Source: Enoplolaimus lenunculus | Lineage: Eukaryota > Nematoda > Enoplea > Enoplida > Thoracostomopsidae | Reading direction: 5' to 3' | Length of the DNA: 64,000 nt | Assembly: GCA_030248215.1 (NCBI GenBank) | Contig: JASANG010002323.1 | Span: 1 to 64,000, forward strand | Part shown: in pieces, positions 10,301-22,129 of the stretch | Layout: each line of letters begins with the position of its first letter | Numbering within the stretch: the stretch's first letter is position 1 | Position numbers and translations under genes: made by a program | Notes under the pieces: generated by a model | What the model saw: the letters and a program-made list of their open reading frames with translations, nothing else | The model's database searches: none | What the model was told of the DNA's origin: nothing

Positions 10301-12240
10301 CTAACGATTTTAAAAGCATAATCCTGGGTGTTAACTCGATTGGGGTTTTAAAATTTGGAGCCGTTTTTCGTAAGGTAATTTGATAATTAATTAAGCTAAA
10401 TTAGTATTTTAAAATATTTATAATTATTAAGTTAGAAGAATGTAATTTTAAATAAAGGGTTTTTGGGAAGGAATTGAGATGTTTAAAACTCAAAAGATAA
10501 TTGAGAGTTAGTAATAGATAATTTGATATTAGAAGGTTATAAGCTAAATTAGGATTTTTAAATATTTATATTTATTAAGGTTAAAAGAATATAATTTCGA
10601 TAAAGGGTTTTTAGGTGAAGGAATTTGAATAAATAGTTTAAAAGTCAAGATAATGAATAGTTAAAATAATAATTTGAATAATAGTTATAATATAGAAAAA
10701 TAGGATTTTTAAATTATTTAATAATTTTTAGGGTTATAAGGTTTTTGGGTGGAGGAATTAATAAATGTTTAAAACTCAAAAATAATTGAATAGTTAGTAT
10801 AGTTAATTTATATTAGTTAATTGAAAGAAAAATTAGGATTTTTTAAATTATTCAAAAATTATAGGGTGGTGAAGGGTTTTTGGGTGGAGGAATTGAGGAA
10901 ATTGCTTACAAACTCAAAAGATAAATGAGATAGTTAGTAATAATAATTTGATATTATTAATTGTTAGTGTGTTCAGCTTCGCTCAATAAAATGTAGTCCA
11001 TAGATGGTAATATAAATTAAATATATATGATGTTTTATAAAAGTTTTATTTTTTCTGATATTTCAATAATGTCAGCTTCGGCTATATATAGCTTTCTTGC
11101 CGTTTATATGTTGTTCCGTTTTGAAATTTAGAATAGATTGATTTATTAAAGTTATCAATTGCAGTAGTGTATGTTTTTATTGAATAAAAAAGAGTTAAAG
11201 AGTTGAGATATTTATAAAGGTTTATTGGTAATATTTTGGATTAGAGTTTAAAGTTTAATTACGATAAAAATTAAAAATTGAGTGTATGTTTATAGTTGGA
11301 AGATGAAAGTGTACAGATTAGTATAGATAAAATTTGTGTAAAATTTTGTTTGTGAGAAGGAGTCGGAGTGATTGGCTTTATAACGACGAATTAAAGATGT
11401 AAGCATGGTTTTCTTCATCAAAAGATCAGGTATTAAGGGTATTGCGTTTTTGGCGGATTGTAAGAGTAGGTTTAGATTTTAGATGTATTTTTGGTTAGGC
11501 TTAGGTTTACTTTTTTCTGTTGTTAGGTAGGATTAGAAATAAGTAAAAATTAAGCTTGAAGAAGTTGGCATAAAAGATAGATAAAGCTAAATTGATAGAC
11601 CATTAACTTTATTTGTCTTTGCCCATTTCGTCATAGTTAGTTACCTGATTATGATTGTTGAGTTATATATTTAGTTTTAGTTTTTGCACTTATTTTTAAA
11701 GTTGCTTTTTGTTTTGTTCCATCTGTGATTTATTACTAGTCAAAACAAAAAGATGATTAGCTAGTGTTATTATGGTGCCGCATGAAAATAACTCGCGTTT
11801 AAGTAATTAAGCACTAGTTTCCATCACTAAAAGAATCAGTTTCATCAAAGCTCAAATCGGAAAATGAGAGATCCATCTGCACCGCCTTTGTCTTCTACAA
11901 TTTTGTCATTGTCAGCAGAATATTGATTGTTGAGTTCATAGTCTTTGTGTAATCCTTCATTGTTCTTTAGATGAAGTCGCGTTTGTTTGTTGGTCAATCT
12001 GAATTTGATTATTCGTCGAAAAAAGAAGATGATTAGTAGATGTATTTGAGTCGCGGTTGAATAAATTGTTCAAAAGATGATGGTAGAAGAGGTTGTGGAG
12101 TGATGTGGGTATGAGTGCGGTGGGGCTGTGGTCATTTGGAGGAGGGGTAGCTTTGCGCGGGGTGATGTATTCGTGGATAGGGTGAGTTGACGTAGTAGAG
12201 CGAATGTTGAGATATTAAGATGCCGTCGTTGGTGTTCGTA
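9500..12240 (+). other. C-depleted stretch with systematic base loss
   Basis: Compared with the left arm, the + strand here repeatedly lacks single C residues, often with a neighbouring base. For example, a run expected as CCTCGCATTGGGG near 10,335 reads CTCGATTGGGG, and an expected ACCTCCAAAACCG near 10,910 reads ACTCAAAAG. G, A and T runs are largely kept. The loss is heaviest near the centre and stops abruptly at about 12,240, beyond which the arms match again. This looks like a base-calling or consensus fault and not evolution, so coding or regulatory calls here should not be trusted. Confidence 0.85.
10305..10990 (-). repeat. Minisatellite element, C-depleted mirror
   Basis: It corresponds to the left-arm element from the AATCCTGGGG block through the repeats to TTCAGCTTCGCTCAATAAA near 10,974. 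The GGACGGACAGAC run and the hairpin are missing. The repeat units are shortened by C loss. Confidence 0.6.
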
Positions 12241-14673
12241 TGGCGGGTTCTGTAAATATTTGTTGAGCACTGAGTAAAATGCTAAGGTTCTCTATTGAAT
12301 ATATATAGGTATATATGTATATATTAAGCATTTGTTTCTATAAAGTAAGCGTCTTAAACAGATTATATTTGTACGTTTAGAATTTTGTAAACACAAAAAA
12401 CAGATTTATGGTGCCGCTATATTTTTTTGACTCTTTTAATGTCGTGCGGCTTCGGGCACGTGACTTATTGCATTGCTCCGAATAATTAATAAACAACTAT
12501 TTGTACTTGAGGCGCGTGCAGCACCATCCTAAAGAAATTGTTAATGATCAACTGCAGTTTCTAAAATTTGTGAAAATATATTTATGCCACAAATAGCTAA
12601 ATATTGTTACAATATTGTGTACAATTCAATCTAAATTCGATTAAATTTGACTGCACCAGCTTAGTTGCGATTGAAACAAAAGTTTGCCTTTATTGGAGGC
12701 ATACCTACGTAATTTTTAACTTCAAATGATTTAAGTGTAACAGCAATCGACTTCTAAGCGTTTTTAACAATAACGTTAACAATTTTGAAAGGCTGGCGTA
12801 AACTTTTTAATTTTATAAGTATTTACCCAAAGTAAATTTTAACTATAAAATTTGAAAAAATGCCTTGTCGACTGCTCCTACCTGGTAGCCGGAGGCACAA
12901 TTGTGCTAGTCCTTCGCGGCAGCCACACGTGCCCTCCGGTTACAGCTTGTGCTCCGGTATAAAGTTGAAAGTCTTGCTGCGCGATTCCGACATCGCTTAG
13001 TGATATTGACTGCGGTAACCCGTTAGCAATAGCGGTGCCAGGAGTTGTTAGCACGTAAGCGGCAGGAGTGTAATTATCGTAAATGCTTGGACTTGTAGGC
13101 AAATGAATAGCACTGTGCTGAAAGCAAATTTGCAAACGATTGCCTGCAGGATTGTGGCCAGTTCGTCATGCTAGGATGCTTAAAACATGTTCAGGAGGGG
13201 TATGCAAGGATTTTGGATGACTTACGGTGAGGTTGAAAAATTCCTTTGGGGCATAATTGTTCTTAAAGCAGAGAAAACGTTTGGCTATCTCTGGCTACTG
13301 CCGCATTTAGCTGAAGACTCATAGCCGACGAGCCTTTGCGGAAGTGCCAAAAAATCTGAAAGGGACCTACAGGACTTTGTATAAGCCATATATGGCTGCA
13401 GTATATGCGAAGCTTGTGAGTGTTAACTATTGGTATAAATTAAAGGTAGTGTCCTGAAACTTGAGTATCGCCCTTAATGGTCAGTATCTATCTTTGTCAA
13501 AGAACATTTTATTGATTGCTGAAGACAATCGCTTCTTAATATCAATGCAGTTTAAGCAATTTCTGATGTAGTGACTGTATCAGTATTTTATAAACTTTCC
13601 CATGATATGTGGCTCGTGTGCAAAATATTTTGACGGCCAAATGGGGCGATGTCTGCGGCACCATTGATTGTATTAATTTATATTTCAGTTTTGTGTTTGA
13701 CGTATGTTTGTTAGCATGGATTGTTTCATATTAAGGTGGGTGTGGTTTACGCAATAAACTTAAGTTTAATTGTTAAGAGTGGATTTATGACAATACAAAA
13801 CTGCCGACCCATGTTACTTTTTAGTGTCTTCCCATCCATAGTTACGGTCTTAAAAGTAACAGTATCCAAACTTCAACTTAAAGGCGTGTTAATTCTTACC
13901 GTCACAGTTCCATTCTGAGTTACTTGTTCGTTATTAAGATCGTGGGGTCCCTGAGACTGAATCTGTTGCAGTGATTGGTAATGTTGTTGTTGATGTTGTT
14001 GCTGCTGTTGTTGTTGTTGTTGTTGTTGCAATTGTTGCAACTGCTCGTTCGTCATATGAAGTGCGGTTTCATGATGAATAAGCTCCGGTCTGTATTGCAA
14101 CGATTGTGGATGGCTGGGAGCATGCGGCAGACTTGTGATAAAAACACCGCCATAATTTTGACCTGGAGGCCGGTACAGCGGACACGTTGGTTTGTGATCG
14201 TACCAGTAGCGGCGAACTGGGCGTAGTTCTGAAATAATCTGTCAAAGAAAGATATATCTTCGCCTGAAACTTCTGGAGGAACTATAAAAAGTGAAGTCAC
14301 AGGTTTAAGAACAACATGCTACTCTTGTTATCGATAAATGATTAATTGTTTTTCACATGAAGGCTTTTCGAGTTTTTTGAAATCTTCCAATTCCTAGCTT
14401 GAATTTAAAAACGAGACTCTATGATTAAAATCATTTACGTATGATCAGAGCTTGACGCTTGAGTGGCAAAAGGTCTCTTAACAATAACGATCAAACAAAT
14501 ATATATATTCTTACTAACATAAATATTGAAATAGTTTTCAATTATACCAATAGTAAAAACCAATATACCTGCTTCCATCTTAAATCGAGGACTGTTCCTT
14601 GACAGAAATGATTGACGTCGAGTTGAATGAAACCACACAATAATACCAATATACAAACTTGTTGCACCTAAAC
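11807..14673 (-). pseudogene. Unidentified membrane protein, 3' exons (right copy)
   Basis: This is the mirror of the four-exon model in the left arm, read leftward: exons at 14,673-14,569, 14,228-13,900, 13,117-12,882 and 12,249-11,807. The first exon has the same length as its partner. The second is 3 bases longer because of one extra CAA (one more glutamine). The third is 236 bases and open throughout, ending in a half codon that joins the last exon in frame. The last exon is 443 bases against 505 in the left arm, because it lies in the C-depleted stretch, and it is no longer readable. I class it as broken as written, but the damage is probably technical. Confidence 0.55.
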
Positions 14674-15310
14674 CTAAATTATAACAAGTGCACACCGGTG
14701 AACCAATATTTATGTATAAATGTTTAAAAGGTAATTTAGCCTATTATTGAGGCGTGCAAATATTTACCGAGATTTTTAGATGTGTTTAAAAATAGCGGAT
14801 GCAACCAAAATTTTGAATATGTGGAATGAATTTGAAAATTTATATTTTAACAAACAAATTCTGTGTATGGTAATTATAGCAATGTTTTATACAAACGTAT
14901 CACTGATATTAAAAGTCGTCTAAGTGTGAAAGACACTTTTGTTAACAATTTTAGCAATTTTTATTTTGTAACAAAAATTCGATTTAAGAGCGTAACATTA
15001 ATAGAAAAATAATACGATTTCTCGATGTTAAATTTAACCAATTTGGGGCACAGTATTTTTAGTGCCCAAAAAATCACGACACGTTAAAACTGAATAGCAG
15101 CTTAAAATTAAAAACATTTTAAGCAAGGACTGATTAATATTACAAAATTTGTTTGACAAAATTATTGAGCTTTATCGCTCCTAACAGAAAATAGAAGAGC
15201 TTGAAAGACGGATAGTTTCATTTGAAACTTATAACGTTTGCGAAACGTAATTTTACCAGTATAAGTTTTTTATTTATACTACGCATGATGTAATGTTGTA
15301 CAAGGATCAA

Positions 15311-15427
15311 ATTAACCCTTTCTCACATGAATATTTTCTATTTCCCCTGAGACCTACTTTTAGGCTAGGATTCGAACTCCAGTGACTGGAGTGGGAGGCG
15401 TATACCATCACCACTGAGCTATAGGAG
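15311..15427 (-). mobile_element. tRNA-headed SINE (mirror copy)
   Basis: This is the reverse complement of the 3,110 copy with the same A and B boxes. It is present because the whole arm is duplicated. Confidence 0.65.
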
Positions 15428-16035
15428 CTTGACGCTCGAGCCCGAGGGGGCTCTCAGGTCTTGTGGTGATTTAGTACTATGTATACGTGTTGCAATTGTT
15501 AAACACGGTGCGATATATACTATTTAACGTATATACACTGCGGTGAGTTGCCTATAGGCAACTCACTGTGAGAAGGCGTTAATTATACCACAATAGCAAT
15601 TGTGTGTAAGCCGTTGCTGATAAACAATGTACGAAAGTTTCAAGCCAAGGGTTCGTTTAAGTATGCAATTTGATTATCAATAGAGCGCTGACTGGCGATA
15701 GGCACCATTACCGGTTACCAATATCAGCTAAAATTTTAGTCTTACAATATTATTTTTCATACACCTCAAAACTTTTTCAGTTCAAAATTTCATATGTTTG
15801 TTATTTTTTGTTCATTTTAGTTCAAATTAGTGGCATTGTTTTGAACCATTGTTGGTGTTGGTTTTGATTTTTCTTCAATAAGCAATTTATTTCTACGCAG
15901 AAAACATAAACTTCAATTTAATTATAATTCACCGAAACCAAACAACAGCAAAACATTGTGTTGCTTAACACAAGTAGACTGTTCATAAATTGCTGTAGTC
16001 TAAGTAACGTTAGGATCGCCTGCATGGGTGGTTCA

Positions 16036-18423
16036 TTGGCCAGTATACATCAGGGCCGTAACCGTAGTATGAGAACACTAAGCCTTAAGCCTACGTTTAA
16101 GCTTTTTGTTTAAGCCTAAGCCTAAGTACAAGAACCAACTTATACCTAAGCCTAAGTCTGAGTGTAAGCAAAATAAGTGTTCGTCAGAAGTAGAAATATG
16201 CTTCGAATCGGGCTGCGTTGCAGTATACGCTGTAACTTTCCACTAAGTTTGTTTACAGCTCATTTGTGTTCTCATACATAATATTTCTTGCATTTTTATT
16301 CAGTACGTTCCGTAGACCAATAAGTACTTGTGAACCCTCTAATTTGTTTCCGGATCCGCCCCTGAACGTTGGCAAACTTTAACCCGGTGGAACGAAAGTA
16401 TCTTTTTAATTTTTTAAAGTCAATAAATCAAATCGCCTACTAAAGTGCCTATTATTATAAAATATATAATCTCAGGAATTTCGAGGATACGGTATAAACC
16501 TGATCTATTAACCCAATGCAGACTAGCATACACTTCAAAAGCCATGGGCGCTGCCAGCATATTGGGTTGGGTCAAAAATGGGGTCCAGTGGAGAACATTT
16601 TAAACCAACTGCAAAAATTTCAGATTTTTTACCGTTACACGCTTTTGAAATCCGGCGTATTGCACAACTGCACCCCCCTGCGTGTCACTGCCGACGCCCA
16701 CGCCCTAGGCATCTGCGTTATGAAATAGGGAGTGGTGTGGAAGGGCAAGACCCATGAAAGTAATTTTTCGAATACCACAAACGTTTTTCATACTAAGGAG
16801 TGATTGCTATAAAACAGAAAACTGCCTGTCGTTTATAAATTCCCAAGGGTGCTAGTGCTAAACATAGATCTTATTTCCGGACGGCGTGTTCCGGTAAACT
16901 GGTAGCAGACTGCACTATACATATTGGCACGCTTAGCTTGTCTGGTGTTGCTTGAGAAACAAATCTTAATCTTGTCTTTTAGCTGTGTGCGTTCAAGAAA
17001 ACGACTACTGCTAAATAGTAGACAAGGGGAGGGCTGGCACCAGACGTTATTGCAATACACAGGGATGCTCCTATTGGTTGCAAGCCGTCAGTTTGGAAAT
17101 TTGCGCAAAGGTTAGCTTTACCGGTCAATGTATATACAACAGGGCCGTTACAGTAGTATAAGGATATTCATAAGACAGCGCCTACGTCTAACCCAAAGAG
17201 TAAGCGTAAGAATAGGCTTATGTCTATGACTATGCCTAAGCAAAAAAATAGTCTAAAGCTTAAGCTTACTCTGGCGTAGTCCCGTAGAAAAACGGTCCTC
17301 CCAGATCTTTACATGTACCGCTTTGTCTAACGTAAATTTTGCCTCAACTGTACTCTAGATACTATGCGCCATCAAGACAGTCGCGCAACGAGGAACGATT
17401 AGGAGAAAGGCATGTAGATTTTCTTGAGTTAGCAAGGATACTTTTCTAGCATAGAATTGTCTTAAATGCTGTCGAAAGATTCTTCGGCTCGAAGGAGACG
17501 AAAATAACTGCAGGATCTGCGACGATGCCTGTTACCCTGGCAGTTGCGACCCTGTCTTCAATTTTTTCGTCGATAAACAAAACCAAAAAAGCAACGATAA
17601 ACCACTTTAAATAAGCCAAAGTTCCTTGGGTTATATCCATTTTATTCAGTAGATGTTACAGTTTTATTGGCAATTGTGGACTAAATATTGATGTATTGCG
17701 CGCAATTCTAAAACCAAAACTATCAAATTTAAATATGGGTGGGATACGGCTGACAAACGAAGGGGCAGTGTGATTTGTTTTTAGCGGCGGGTACTTTTTA
17801 TAAACCAGTTGGAGGTGTCTCCAAGACGTAGAAGGTTTTCGAACTCATGCGTCAATTTGTAATAGTTGAGCGGTGATGATAATCGCATCTGAGTCAATGT
17901 CGCACTCTGAGTATGAAAATGCATTTCAGTTAAAAATTCGTACGCTAAATTCATGCGGGGAAAGGCAAAACAAACTTTACAAACAACAAGTTACCGCCCT
18001 CGACACTGGCAACTGAAATTAACTTTTGAATGTTTTGTTCAAATTTTGAGAAACGTACTCAAAATGACATAAAGAAACAATTTTTCCTTACTCAAAACCG
18101 AATATCACGAGAATGAAGCAGAGTCGTATTTTGATAACAACTGGTTTCACCAGTACGACTTTGCTTACCCACGCGCTACTAGTTTCGTATAACATTAACT
18201 AATCGCGTGTTTATTGTAAGTTTTGGCCAATGTATAGAAAAGGGGCGTAACAGTAGTATAAGCATATTCCTAAACTAAGGCTAAGCCTAAGCGTAAGAAT
18301 GATCTTATATTTAAGGCTAAGTCTTTGTCTGAGCCTAAGCCTAAGCCTAAGCAAAAAAATTATCTAAAGCTTAAAGCTTATGGCAGTCTCGCAGAAAAAA
18401 AGTGCCGCCCCTTATCTTTACGC
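16036..18423 (+). mobile_element. Three mirrored hexamer-core MITEs (right arm)
   Basis: Copies lie at about 16,036-16,190, 17,123-17,325 and 18,223-18,423 and are reverse complements of the left-arm copies. They are part of the arm and not independent insertions. Confidence 0.65.
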
Positions 18424-19440
18424 GGGCACAAGTTTTTAGCCTCAAGTATAGTGCCACCAAAAATATTTTCCACTTAACAGTAGGCGCATGTTACTTAGTG
18501 ATAGTCTAGAGAAGATTAGCTGATGTCTATGTATTTTAGATAGTTTTATCATAACCCTCTATTCAGGCTCAACTTGGATGTAAACAGAATTGTAGGCAAT
18601 TGTTCTTCCGCCTACTTCATTTTTGAGTAAGCATATTATAAAACCCGGATAAATAACCAGGCTCGCAGCAAGCATGTTAAGGTTCGAAAATATTTTACAG
18701 TGGGGCAAAGAACAAATTCTGACGTTACAAGCGCAGTTAAACCTTTGCTATGGGGCCAAAGATTTTCTATTACGCTGAGCACCTCTGGTTATATTTTAAG
18801 ATGTACATTTGACACACAACACAGCTGACCAATGATTTGCGAGAGTTAACTCCAACCAGTAAGTATTTTGAATCTCAAGCCGTTTGTGGCGACAAAAGCC
18901 ATTTGCGTCATTTTGATGCTTATACCACTGTTACGACCCTGTTCCATACATTGGCCCAAAAATCCAAACAAAGCTAGAATCAATCTTGTCCTGGCCCACT
19001 CTCATATATATATACGCAGTTGTTGCCTGGTTGTGGGTAATGTCTCCGAGTTTATGTCTCAAGAAAAATTACAATCGCGTGTCCTCCGCGAAGTATATAT
19101 ATGTTTTTTGGGTTTTATAGTCTTAATTTTTTACGCAATATCACAATTTTGATAAATTTTAGCGCATTTGAAAGTATATAAAGCTGTTTTTTCTGGTTTG
19201 TAGAACTATGTTAATTTGCTGGGCGAGCCAAAAATTTACTGCGAATAGTAGATTAGAGCTCTGATAAACAAACAGAGTTTCATATTAATCAATGCCTAGG
19301 AAACACCTGTTGATAACACTTGAACACGCTATAAAACTGAAATTGAAAAAACAGGATAGAGTTCAACTGAAGACAGGTCACGTGATATCAGGGTAAAATG
19401 CTATCTTTTTAATTTAACATTTAGTTTAAATTTTTTCACC

Positions 19441-19546
19441 ATTCTCGCAAGAATATTTTCTATTTTATCTGAGACCTAATTTCAAACTAAGACTCAAACC
19501 CATGCAATCGAGCACGAACCATTGGCAATCACCATTCAGTTAGTTA
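19441..19546 (-). mobile_element. tRNA-headed SINE, diverged
   Basis: Read in reverse, it gives a degenerate tRNA-like head (CTAACTGAATGGTGATTGCC, later GGGTTTGAGTC as a weak B box), then TTAGGTCTCAGATAAAATAG and AAAATATTC. The body matches the copies in the inverted repeat, and this one lies outside it, so it is an independent insertion. Confidence 0.55.
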
Positions 19547-19622
19547 CGGAAGCTTTACGGTTCATCCCAACGGGGGATCTCTTTAGTCTCTTACGACCTG
19601 TAGCGAAGTTTTGCTACGTATA

Positions 19623-19858
19623 TTGTTGTGATCCGAATAGGAGGAAAGAAGACTGTTTTTGCCCTCTCCAGAGGGCACACGCCTTGTTATTTTGTTACAG
19701 ACTGTAATTTGTTTTTAACCTGATCCGATATTGGAACTATCCGTTGAATTAAACGTTTATTTGTCTTGTATCAAAAGCTTGAGCGATAATGCACGGTTAT
19801 ACTTAGGAATGTACTTTCAAAAAGTATGCCTTAAAGTTTCGTGTCAAAAATTTTAGGA
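19623..19858 (+). mobile_element. Partial CTGTAGTGACCCGAA MITE
   Basis: It keeps the 5' part of the family: GTGATCCGAATAGGAGG, CCTCTCCAGAGGGCAC, TATCCGTTGAATTAAACG, TTGTATCAAAAGC and TTATACTTAGGAATGTACTT. It lacks the 3' end. Confidence 0.65.
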
Positions 19859-20387
19859 TGTATACAGTTTGCAAACCATTGATAGTTCTCAGTTCAACTA
19901 AAAGCAGACTTAGGATGGCGTTATACTTTTGATGACGTCCTGGCACTGACCGTCGTTGTGTGTCTCATGGTGCGGTATCGCACGTGAACGGCACGGGACG
20001 TCAGCGCGCAACAAGCGTAAGACTAAAAGTTTCAATAAAACAAAAACCTGTCCTACAATAACTTGCGCAATGCCATTTTAAGCATAGTCTGGTTTGTAAT
20101 TTCAAGGATAAAGCTGTCTCAAAACAAAATAGGTAAAAATATAAACATCAATTGTTGTAAATACTAAAACTAAACTTTACTATGTAATGTGAAAAACAAG
20201 ATTATATATCGAAAATAATAATTTGTGTGAGGAATATTCGTAGTCATGAAGGATGAAAACAATTTTCAATCGCATTAATTAAAAGATATTTTGCTATTTT
20301 AGTTTAGGAATTTGACAAAATTTTAAGCTTAAATTTTAAACCATCATTTAAATAATATGTTTCGATTCAATCATTTTTGCGATAGAA

Positions 20388-20530
20388 CAGGGCCGTAGCA
20401 GAAGTATAAGCATATCCCTAAGCTTAAGCCTAAACCTAAGCAAAAAATTAGCCTAAAACTTAAGCTTACTCACTTGAGGTCACGAAAAAAATTTTCCGCC
20501 TCTTAATCTTTTGATGGGCGCAATCTTCCA
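20388..20530 (+). mobile_element. Hexamer-core MITE
   Basis: It shows GAACAGGGCCGTAGCAGAAG, TATAAGCATATCCCTAAGC, a short hexamer core, CAAAAAATTAGCCTAAAACT, TTAAGCTTACTC and CACGAAAAAAATTTTCCGCC in the family order. Confidence 0.7.
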
Positions 20531-20570
20531 ACAGAAACCTAAAATTTGGAGTACATGAAAAGGAGTATAC

Positions 20571-20741
20571 CCCCATTTGCGGGGGGGCCATCCCTAAAGG
20601 GGCCCCACCCTAACCGGTTGAAACAAAAACCGCTTCAGTTTTAAAATGCGCCTAGCTTCTCGCTCGCTTCGCTCGCGGGTTTGGAGGTCCCCACCCTGGA
20701 ATTTGGGGGAGGCCGCACCACTGCCTGCTCCGGCACTGGCA
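20571..20741. repeat. GC-rich dispersed repeat
   Basis: It has GGGGCC runs, a CTCGCTCGCTTCGCTCGCGGG block, and an end reading TGCTCCGGCACTGGC. The CCGGCACTGG end is shared with the repeat at 48,050-48,230. Confidence 0.4.
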
Positions 20742-22005
20742 TTTGTATAAGCAAACATAATGGATCCGCAAGTCTCAAAATCCTTACATTACAGTTAATT
20801 CATATCCTATTTCAATAGTAAATTGGTACTCTCGGGATCATGATTGTGAAATATAAACTAAACCAAGGTTTATTTATTAAATATTTCCCTCAAATACAAA
20901 TCGCCGAGTCAATAAGAGGTATACTTTTCATTTGTTTACGGGTAAAGAGAGCATTTAGCTTCAATTTATGAGTGAAAATGCGTCGAACCTTTCAAATCCG
21001 TGTAAAATAGCAGCCGAAAATGTGATTTGCATTAATTACGTCCGGCTTAATGAACATTGCAATACTGGGTACACACATAACGTTGTAGCTTACTTTAACT
21101 GTTGTAATTTGTGTCATTTTTTGAAGTTTTTTATACATTGTGTCAAAAGTGCATATTGAACAAGAGTGTGCAACTACTTGGTTGTACACGGTACAAATTA
21201 CAAAATGTACCAGCACTCGTTGTGTTTTTTGCCCGACCTCCTTGATTTGAGGGTCGATTTCATTTTTAATGCATCCTAAACTGCCTCTTCCATTTAAAGA
21301 AGTCATGATAGAGAACGGTCGTGAGAGAAAGTAATTCGGAACAAAAAAATTTTCAAGGTTGAGCATTCGTAATACTACTGGGGGGGGGGAGAAGTTATGC
21401 TAGAAAAGTTGTCTTAGGATAATTTCTCGTACAGGAAAAATTGCAGTAGGACAAACTTCGCTGGCGAGGGGAGCAAACTGTAATCGGGGTGTCGTCCTGT
21501 TACACCGGCAGTTGGATTTTCCAATATCTTCCCAAAAGGTCACAAACTTCATATAGTTCCTTTATTTGAAAATCATTCAAACAACTTATAATCGGTGAGT
21601 TATAGTTCGATATTTAAAAAGAACCAAACGGCCAATCAGGAGGAAATAGCTTGACTTCCTCAAACTAAAAAGCATTTGTATGCGGTTTTTAAATTGTGTT
21701 TGTTTTAAAACAAGCTGCTTCGATTCCTGGTTCTACTTCAAAGCATTTAAACAGCAACTTGAAATCGTTTTGTGTAAAAATACTTTTATCGTGTTTCAAA
21801 AAAGAACTGCCAATTGAGATGAAAGAAAGAAAATACGGGTTTGGCTAAAGCCGATAATGGCTGATAGAACCTGTGTGTGTGTTGTTCGCTGCTTAATAAA
21901 TGCTCACTCGTACAGCCAGACAACTATTGATTGTTATACTAGAGGGGGCAACAACATTTCAAGTGGGGAACGAATACTTTTCATAACATTTAAGTGTTCT
22001 GCAAT
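20742..22005. other. Intergenic, nothing recognised
   Basis: A 124-codon frame on the minus strand (21,366-20,992) has no domain I recognise and no splice context. A run of about ten G lies near 21,381. Confidence 0.35.
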
Positions 22006-22009
22006 GGTC

Positions 22010-22118
22010 GGCCAATGTATAGAGCAGGGCTGCAACAGAAGTATAAGCATATTCAGCTTACTCTATTGTAGTCCCGCAGAAAAACGTTGCGTTCCTGCTC
22101 TTTTACATGGACCACGAG
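22010..22118 (+). mobile_element. Hexamer MITE lacking its core
   Basis: The two conserved ends are present (GGCCAATGTATAGAGCAGGG and CCCGCAGAAAAACG, then TTTTACATGGACC), joined at CATATTCAGCTTACTC with no hexamer units between. Confidence 0.65.
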
Positions 22119-22129
22119 TTAAAAATTTT

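Larger units (their letters stand above)
10300..18537 (-). repeat. Right arm of giant inverted repeat
   Basis: This is the reverse complement of about 1-8,480. The outer part (12,240-18,537) keeps exon boundaries, MITEs and the SINE at mirrored places. The sum of paired coordinates drifts from 18,538 at the end to about 18,516 near 12,331. It then jumps to 18,791 at 10,361, because the inner right arm has lost roughly 275 bases, mostly C residues. The alignment fades just left of 10,310. Confidence 0.95.
18538..20385. other. Intergenic, mostly nothing recognised
   Basis: It starts right after the inverted repeat. A remnant MITE end (GCTTATACCACTGTTACG, GTTCCATACATTGGCCC) is at about 18,918-18,960, and a SINE and a partial TA-flanked MITE lie at 19.4-19.9 kb. 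A GC-rich stretch at 19,930-20,015 has short inverted pieces. No gene is seen. Confidence 0.4.

Noticed and set aside
20992-21366. 124-codon minus-strand frame
   Set aside because: No recognisable domain, no splice context and AT-rich codon use; chance frame is likelier.
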